Below are positions 32,053 through 34,561 of a stretch of 34,561 nt of DNA, piece by piece. Source of the stretch: an uncultured Fretibacterium sp. GTDB lineage: Bacteria > Synergistota > Synergistia > Synergistales > Aminobacteriaceae. Below the pieces are notes generated by a model. That model saw only the letters and a list, made by a program, of their open reading frames with translations. It made no database searches and was not told the origin of the DNA. The number at the start of each line of letters is the position of its first letter. Within the stretch, counting starts at the first letter, position 1. The stretch is from the NCBI GenBank assembly GCA_937899395.1, contig CALBPU010000003.1, positions 1 to 34,561 on the forward strand, written 5' to 3'. Made by a program: the position numbers and the translations under genes.

Positions 32053-33159
32053 TTATTTTTCAGAACGAGCCTGTCTGATATTTTGCAGGTGTTCTTTGTA
32101 CGTTGTTGAAAAATAATGCCAACCGTTTTTTCCGGCAACGTAATAATAGTAATTGTTAGTTTCAGGGTCAAGAGCTGCTCCCCATGCTTCAATTCCTGGA
32201 ACACAAATAGGTCTGGGAGGAAGGCCTGTTATTCTGTAAGTATTATAAGGCGATTCGATTTCAAGGTCTTTGTTTAATACCCGTGTTAATTTTCTTCCTT
32301 TTAACCTCCAAGCATATACAACGGTAGCATCAATTTGAAGGAGCATATTTTTTTTCAGGCGGTTTTGAATTACTCCTGAAACAGTTCTGCATTCGTCATC
32401 GTGCATAACCTCACGTTCGATCATTGAGGCAATTATTGAAGCGTCCTGTAAATTTTTAGCTGTTAAATTATGAGCCTCAATAAATTCTTCCCAATGACTC
32501 CACCATGCTGAAGCTGAAGCATGAACAAGTTCATCGGCGTTTCTGTTAATCAACATGTAAGTTTCGGGCATTAAAAATGAATAGCGAGTGTATTCATCGT
32601 CAGGAAGTTCGTTAATAAATTCGCGCATTTTAGGAGGATAATTATCGTCCCTTAAAAGAGCCTCTGAAAAATTTTTGCGTGATAATTTTTTGTCCTGACT
32701 TTCAATCGAATCGATTAAAGCAAAAATATCAAGACCAGGAAGAATTTGAGCTTTTAATAATGCCGGTTTAGCTGTTTTTAATTGTCTTGCTAAATTCCAT
32801 GCGTCTGACGGTACAACACTGTAATGTCCCGCACGAATTTTTTTGTCAATTCCGAATCTCACTAACCACCTTGCAAGCTGTATAGGTGTTCCTTTATCTA
32901 AGGCACCTTGAAATTCAAAAGCTCTTGCAGCTTGCATAGCAGTCATTCCGTTTTCGATTGAGACATTAATTTTATTTCCTTCAGGGATAGGAATATATTT
33001 TTCCCAAAATTCTGAAGGAATTTTCATGCGATACGACATAAAACATGCAGCTGAAGTCGCTACAACAAGAACAAAAATAATAATAGAAATCAGCAAAAAT
33101 TTTCGGCTTCGTTTACGAGGTTGAGGCTGAAATTTTTTAGAGCGTGAAATTTTTTGCAA
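32053..33159 (-). CDS. mltG: Endolytic murein transglycosylase
   Basis: This 368-residue single-pass membrane enzyme cleaves nascent glycan strands and sets their length. A basic N-terminus precedes one membrane helix (about 25-45). The YceG/MltG domain has ASIIASMIEREVMHDDE with the catalytic Glu, and NRLKKNMLLQIDATVVYAW and SPYNTYRITGLPPRPI. TTG 33159 with AGGAG 8 bases upstream is chosen. The open frame runs to 33378 but would cross the tRNA-Ser gene on the other strand. Cotranscription with the FtsK-like gene suits a septal role. Confidence 0.92.
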   Translation of the reverse strand: MQKISRSKKFQPQPRKRSRKFLLISIIIFVLVVATSAACFMSYRMKIPSEFWEKYIPIPEGNKINVSIENGMTAMQAARAFEFQGALDKGTPIQLARWLVRFGIDKKIRAGHYSVVPSDAWNLARQLKTAKPALLKAQILPGLDIFALIDSIESQDKKLSRKNFSEALLRDDNYPPKMREFINELPDDEYTRYSFLMPETYMLINRNADELVHASASAWWSHWEEFIEAHNLTAKNLQDASIIASMIEREVMHDDECRTVSGVIQNRLKKNMLLQIDATVVYAWRLKGRKLTRVLNKDLEIESPYNTYRITGLPPRPICVPGIEAWGAALDPETNNYYYYVAGKNGWHYFSTTYKEHLQNIRQARSEK

Positions 33160-33192
33160 GTTAAGCACTCCTGTTAAGTTATTTTGAACACT

Positions 33193-33201
33193 ATTATAAC
33201 A
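33193..33201 (-). promoter_or_regulatory. Extended -10 promoter for mltG-ftsK
   Basis: The minus strand reads TGTTATAAT, an extended -10 (box at + 33193-33198), 34 bases before the mltG TTG. The -35 is weak, as expected for extended -10 promoters. Confidence 0.5.
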
Positions 33202-33228
33202 ATCTTGCAAAGCAAAATAAAAATTATG

Positions 33229-33237
33229 TGATATAAT
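33229..33237 (+). promoter_or_regulatory. Extended -10 promoter for tRNA-Ser
   Basis: TGATATAAT matches TGnTATAAT and ends 11 bases before the tRNA. It is divergent from and close to the mltG promoter. Confidence 0.5.
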
Positions 33238-33248
33238 TTCAATGTTTT

Positions 33249-33333
33249 GGAAACGTGGCCGAGCGGTCGAAGGCGTGCGCTTGGAGAGCGTAAGAGGAGC
33301 AATCCTCCCAGAGTTCGAATCTCTGCGTTTCCG
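33249..33333 (+). tRNA. tRNA-Ser (anticodon GGA)
   Basis: Acceptor GGAAACG pairs with CGTTTCC, discriminator G. The anticodon stem TGCGC/GCGTA encloses TTGGAGA, anticodon GGA. The long variable arm (about AGAGGAGCAATCCTCC) is typical of serine tRNAs. The T arm is AGAG-TTCGAAT-CTCT. CCA is not encoded. An integrase gene begins 186 bases downstream, so the 3' end of this tRNA is the likely attachment site. Confidence 0.97.
33309..33333 (+). other. Likely attachment site (tRNA-Ser 3' end)
   Basis: P4-type integrases usually recombine within the T arm and acceptor end of a tRNA and lie just inside the element. The tRNA is intact and the integrase follows in the same orientation, so the element should extend rightward. 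The second att copy is not in the window, so the exact core is inferred. Confidence 0.45.
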
Positions 33334-33448
33334 TTTTTCCTTTATCAATATTAAAAATTCACGTAAAGAAAAAATCAAAAATAATTATAGAAACAGAATT
33401 TTTTATATCCTTGCGTAAAATTTTGTAACTCCACAGCAACAAACAATC

Positions 33449-33501
33449 CCGTAGTCTTTTCCGTAGTCTGATGTATAATAAAAATTCAGGACTACGGAAA
33501 A
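33449..33501 (+). promoter_or_regulatory. Integrase promoter framed by repeats of CCGTAGTC
   Basis: TATAAT at 33474-33479 lies between TTTTCCGTAGTC (33457-33468) and its perfect inverse GACTACGGAAAA (33490-33501). A further direct CCGTAGTC is at 33449-33456, 12 bp before the first. The left copies cover the -35 position and the right one covers the transcription start, the geometry of a repressor operator. They could instead be arm-type integrase binding sites. Confidence 0.6.
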
Positions 33502-33518
33502 TGGGAGAAAGTTCAGCA

Positions 33519-34561
33519 ATGGCACTAACTGACATTCAAGTTAAACAGTTAAAACCTAAAGACAAAAAATATTCGGTTTCAGATGGTCGGGGATTAATTC
33601 TTGAGGTCAGACCTAATGGGGCAAAATATTGGATTGTTCGTTTTTGGATTAAAGGTAAAGAAAAACGTAAGCATATAGGAAGTTATCCTGACCTTTCTGT
33701 GAAGGAGGCCAGAGCAAAAGCAGTTGAAGCAAAAACGGAGATTATTGAGCCGCAAACCGAAAAAATAATGTTCGGGGAAGTTGCAGCGGAATGGCTTGAA
33801 AAACGTATGACTGACAAAAAACCTTCGTATATTGAATCAATAAAAATGCGCTTGAGATTATATATTTTACCTGAATTTGAAGATATGCCTATGAACGAAA
33901 TAACTTCAGGTTTAATTCTGAAATTATGCCGAAAAATTGAAGAACGAAAGACGCTTGAAACAGCAGCACGTGTTAAGGCTTTAATCGGGCAGATTTTTCG
34001 TTATGCTATTGCAACTGACAGAGCAGAAAATGATCCGACATTTGCATTAAAAAATGCACTTGCTTCACGTCAACATAAACACATGGCTGCTTTAACGAAA
34101 CCTTTAGACATTGCGATGCTGATGAAAAATATTAATGCTTATCCGCGTAAGATTGTTCAGTGTGCATTGAAATTTTCGGCTCTGACGTTTTGCAAGCCGG
34201 GAGAAATACGACAAGCCGAATGGTCAGAAATTGATTTTGAAACCCGTGAATGGCGAATTCCTGCTGAAAAAATGAAAATGAAAAGAGTTCACATAGTACC
34301 GTTATCAAAGCAAGCTATTGAGTTGTTATATTTTTTGCAGAAATTTACAGGAAAAAATAAATGGCTGTTCCCGTCAGCTCGAAATAACGGAAAGCCTATG
34401 AGCAATAACACGATCAGAATTGCCCTCCGCTCAATGGGATACACTAATGACGATATGAATGCTCACGGATTTAGGGCAATGGCAAGCACCCGTCTTAACG
34501 AAATGGGCTGGACACCTGACGTTATAGAAAGGCAGCTCGCACATTCCGATAATAATTCCGT
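33519..34561 (+). CDS. P4-type tyrosine integrase, partial at window edge
   Basis: There are 347 codons before the edge. Residues ~1-85 are the arm-binding DUF4102 domain (MALTDIQVKQLKPKDK, SDGRGLILEVRPNG, IGSYPDLSVKEARAKA). A SAM-like core follows, then the catalytic domain. HGFR at 316-319 and H342 (LAHSDNN) are present; the tyrosine falls just beyond the window. The first catalytic Arg, usually in (F/V)RPGEL, is Lys at 226 (TFCKPGEIRQAEW). ATG 33519 has GGGAG upstream and matches the family start MALTD; ATG 33501 in frame is inside the operator repeat. It would drive integration and excision at tRNA-Ser. Confidence 0.92.
   Translation, partial: MALTDIQVKQLKPKDKKYSVSDGRGLILEVRPNGAKYWIVRFWIKGKEKRKHIGSYPDLSVKEARAKAVEAKTEIIEPQTEKIMFGEVAAEWLEKRMTDKKPSYIESIKMRLRLYILPEFEDMPMNEITSGLILKLCRKIEERKTLETAARVKALIGQIFRYAIATDRAENDPTFALKNALASRQHKHMAALTKPLDIAMLMKNINAYPRKIVQCALKFSALTFCKPGEIRQAEWSEIDFETREWRIPAEKMKMKRVHIVPLSKQAIELLYFLQKFTGKNKWLFPSARNNGKPMSNNTIRIALRSMGYTNDDMNAHGFRAMASTRLNEMGWTPDVIERQLAHSDNNS

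Noticed and set aside
33160..33378. N-terminal extension of MltG
   Set aside because: It reads through the antisense of tRNA-Ser and has no ribosome site; TTG 33159 is well supported.

Overview
The window is AT-rich chromosomal DNA from a bacterium with a densely packed housekeeping core. Gene content is low-GC and Firmicutes- or Synergistota-like: HDOD-cmk-plsC, yicC-gmk, murA through uppS-cdsA-dxr, ylxM-ffh-rpsP-KH-trmD-rplS, and cdaA-ybbR. Synergistota is my best guess from gene order and protein style, but this is inference and no rRNA is present. Several genes seem to use TTG starts, and many neighbours overlap or abut.

Layout. (1) 1-1553 is accessory sequence with three small genes. 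Each appears interrupted by one single-base indel: a minus-strand gene open at the left edge, a 92-codon acidic gene, and a winged-helix, replication-initiator-like gene. An apparently intact beta-class DNA N6-adenine/N4-cytosine methyltransferase follows at 1538-2347. (2) 2365-10553 (+) carries an RNA pseudouridine synthase, an HDOD protein, cmk, plsC, yicC, gmk, an unknown membrane protein, ftsH, rpiB and a WecA-type glycosyl-phosphate transferase. (3) 10557-17613 (+) carries wecB, a decayed PD-(D/E)XK transposase-family gene, murA, a P-loop/Asp23-like protein, a family-4 uracil-DNA glycosylase, uppS, cdsA and dxr. Most of these serve cell-envelope precursor synthesis: UDP-sugars, undecaprenyl phosphate, phospholipid and isoprenoid. 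(4) 17640-21579 has a convergent MATE transporter, a coiled-coil membrane protein made of 11-residue repeats, and a lone NuoL/Mrp-type antiporter subunit. (5) 21630-25863 has tRNA-Pro(CGG) and the SRP/ribosome cluster ylxM-ffh-rpsP-[structured ~200 bp]-KH-trmD-rplS, with rimM missing. (6) 25928-33159 is a minus-strand block: mltG, an FtsK-like protein, pyk, then cdaA-ybbR for c-di-AMP synthesis and its regulator. (7) 33249-34561 has tRNA-Ser(GGA) followed by a P4-type tyrosine integrase that runs off the right edge, the usual arrangement of an integrative element in a tRNA 3' end.

Main points for a second look: an FtsK-like ATPase with asparagine in both Walker A and Walker B and no gamma domain; an integrase with lysine where the first catalytic arginine is expected, behind a promoter framed by a perfect 12-bp inverted repeat; a probable AUU start for trmD, fused to a second C-terminal domain; a possible AUA start for murA; a consensus promoter placing ylxM on a leaderless transcript; a diverged tandem duplication of the HDOD/cmk junction; and a hairpin-rich element between rpsP and the KH gene. 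I did not find a clearly new multi-gene defence or mobile system. The right-hand integrative element is mostly outside the window.
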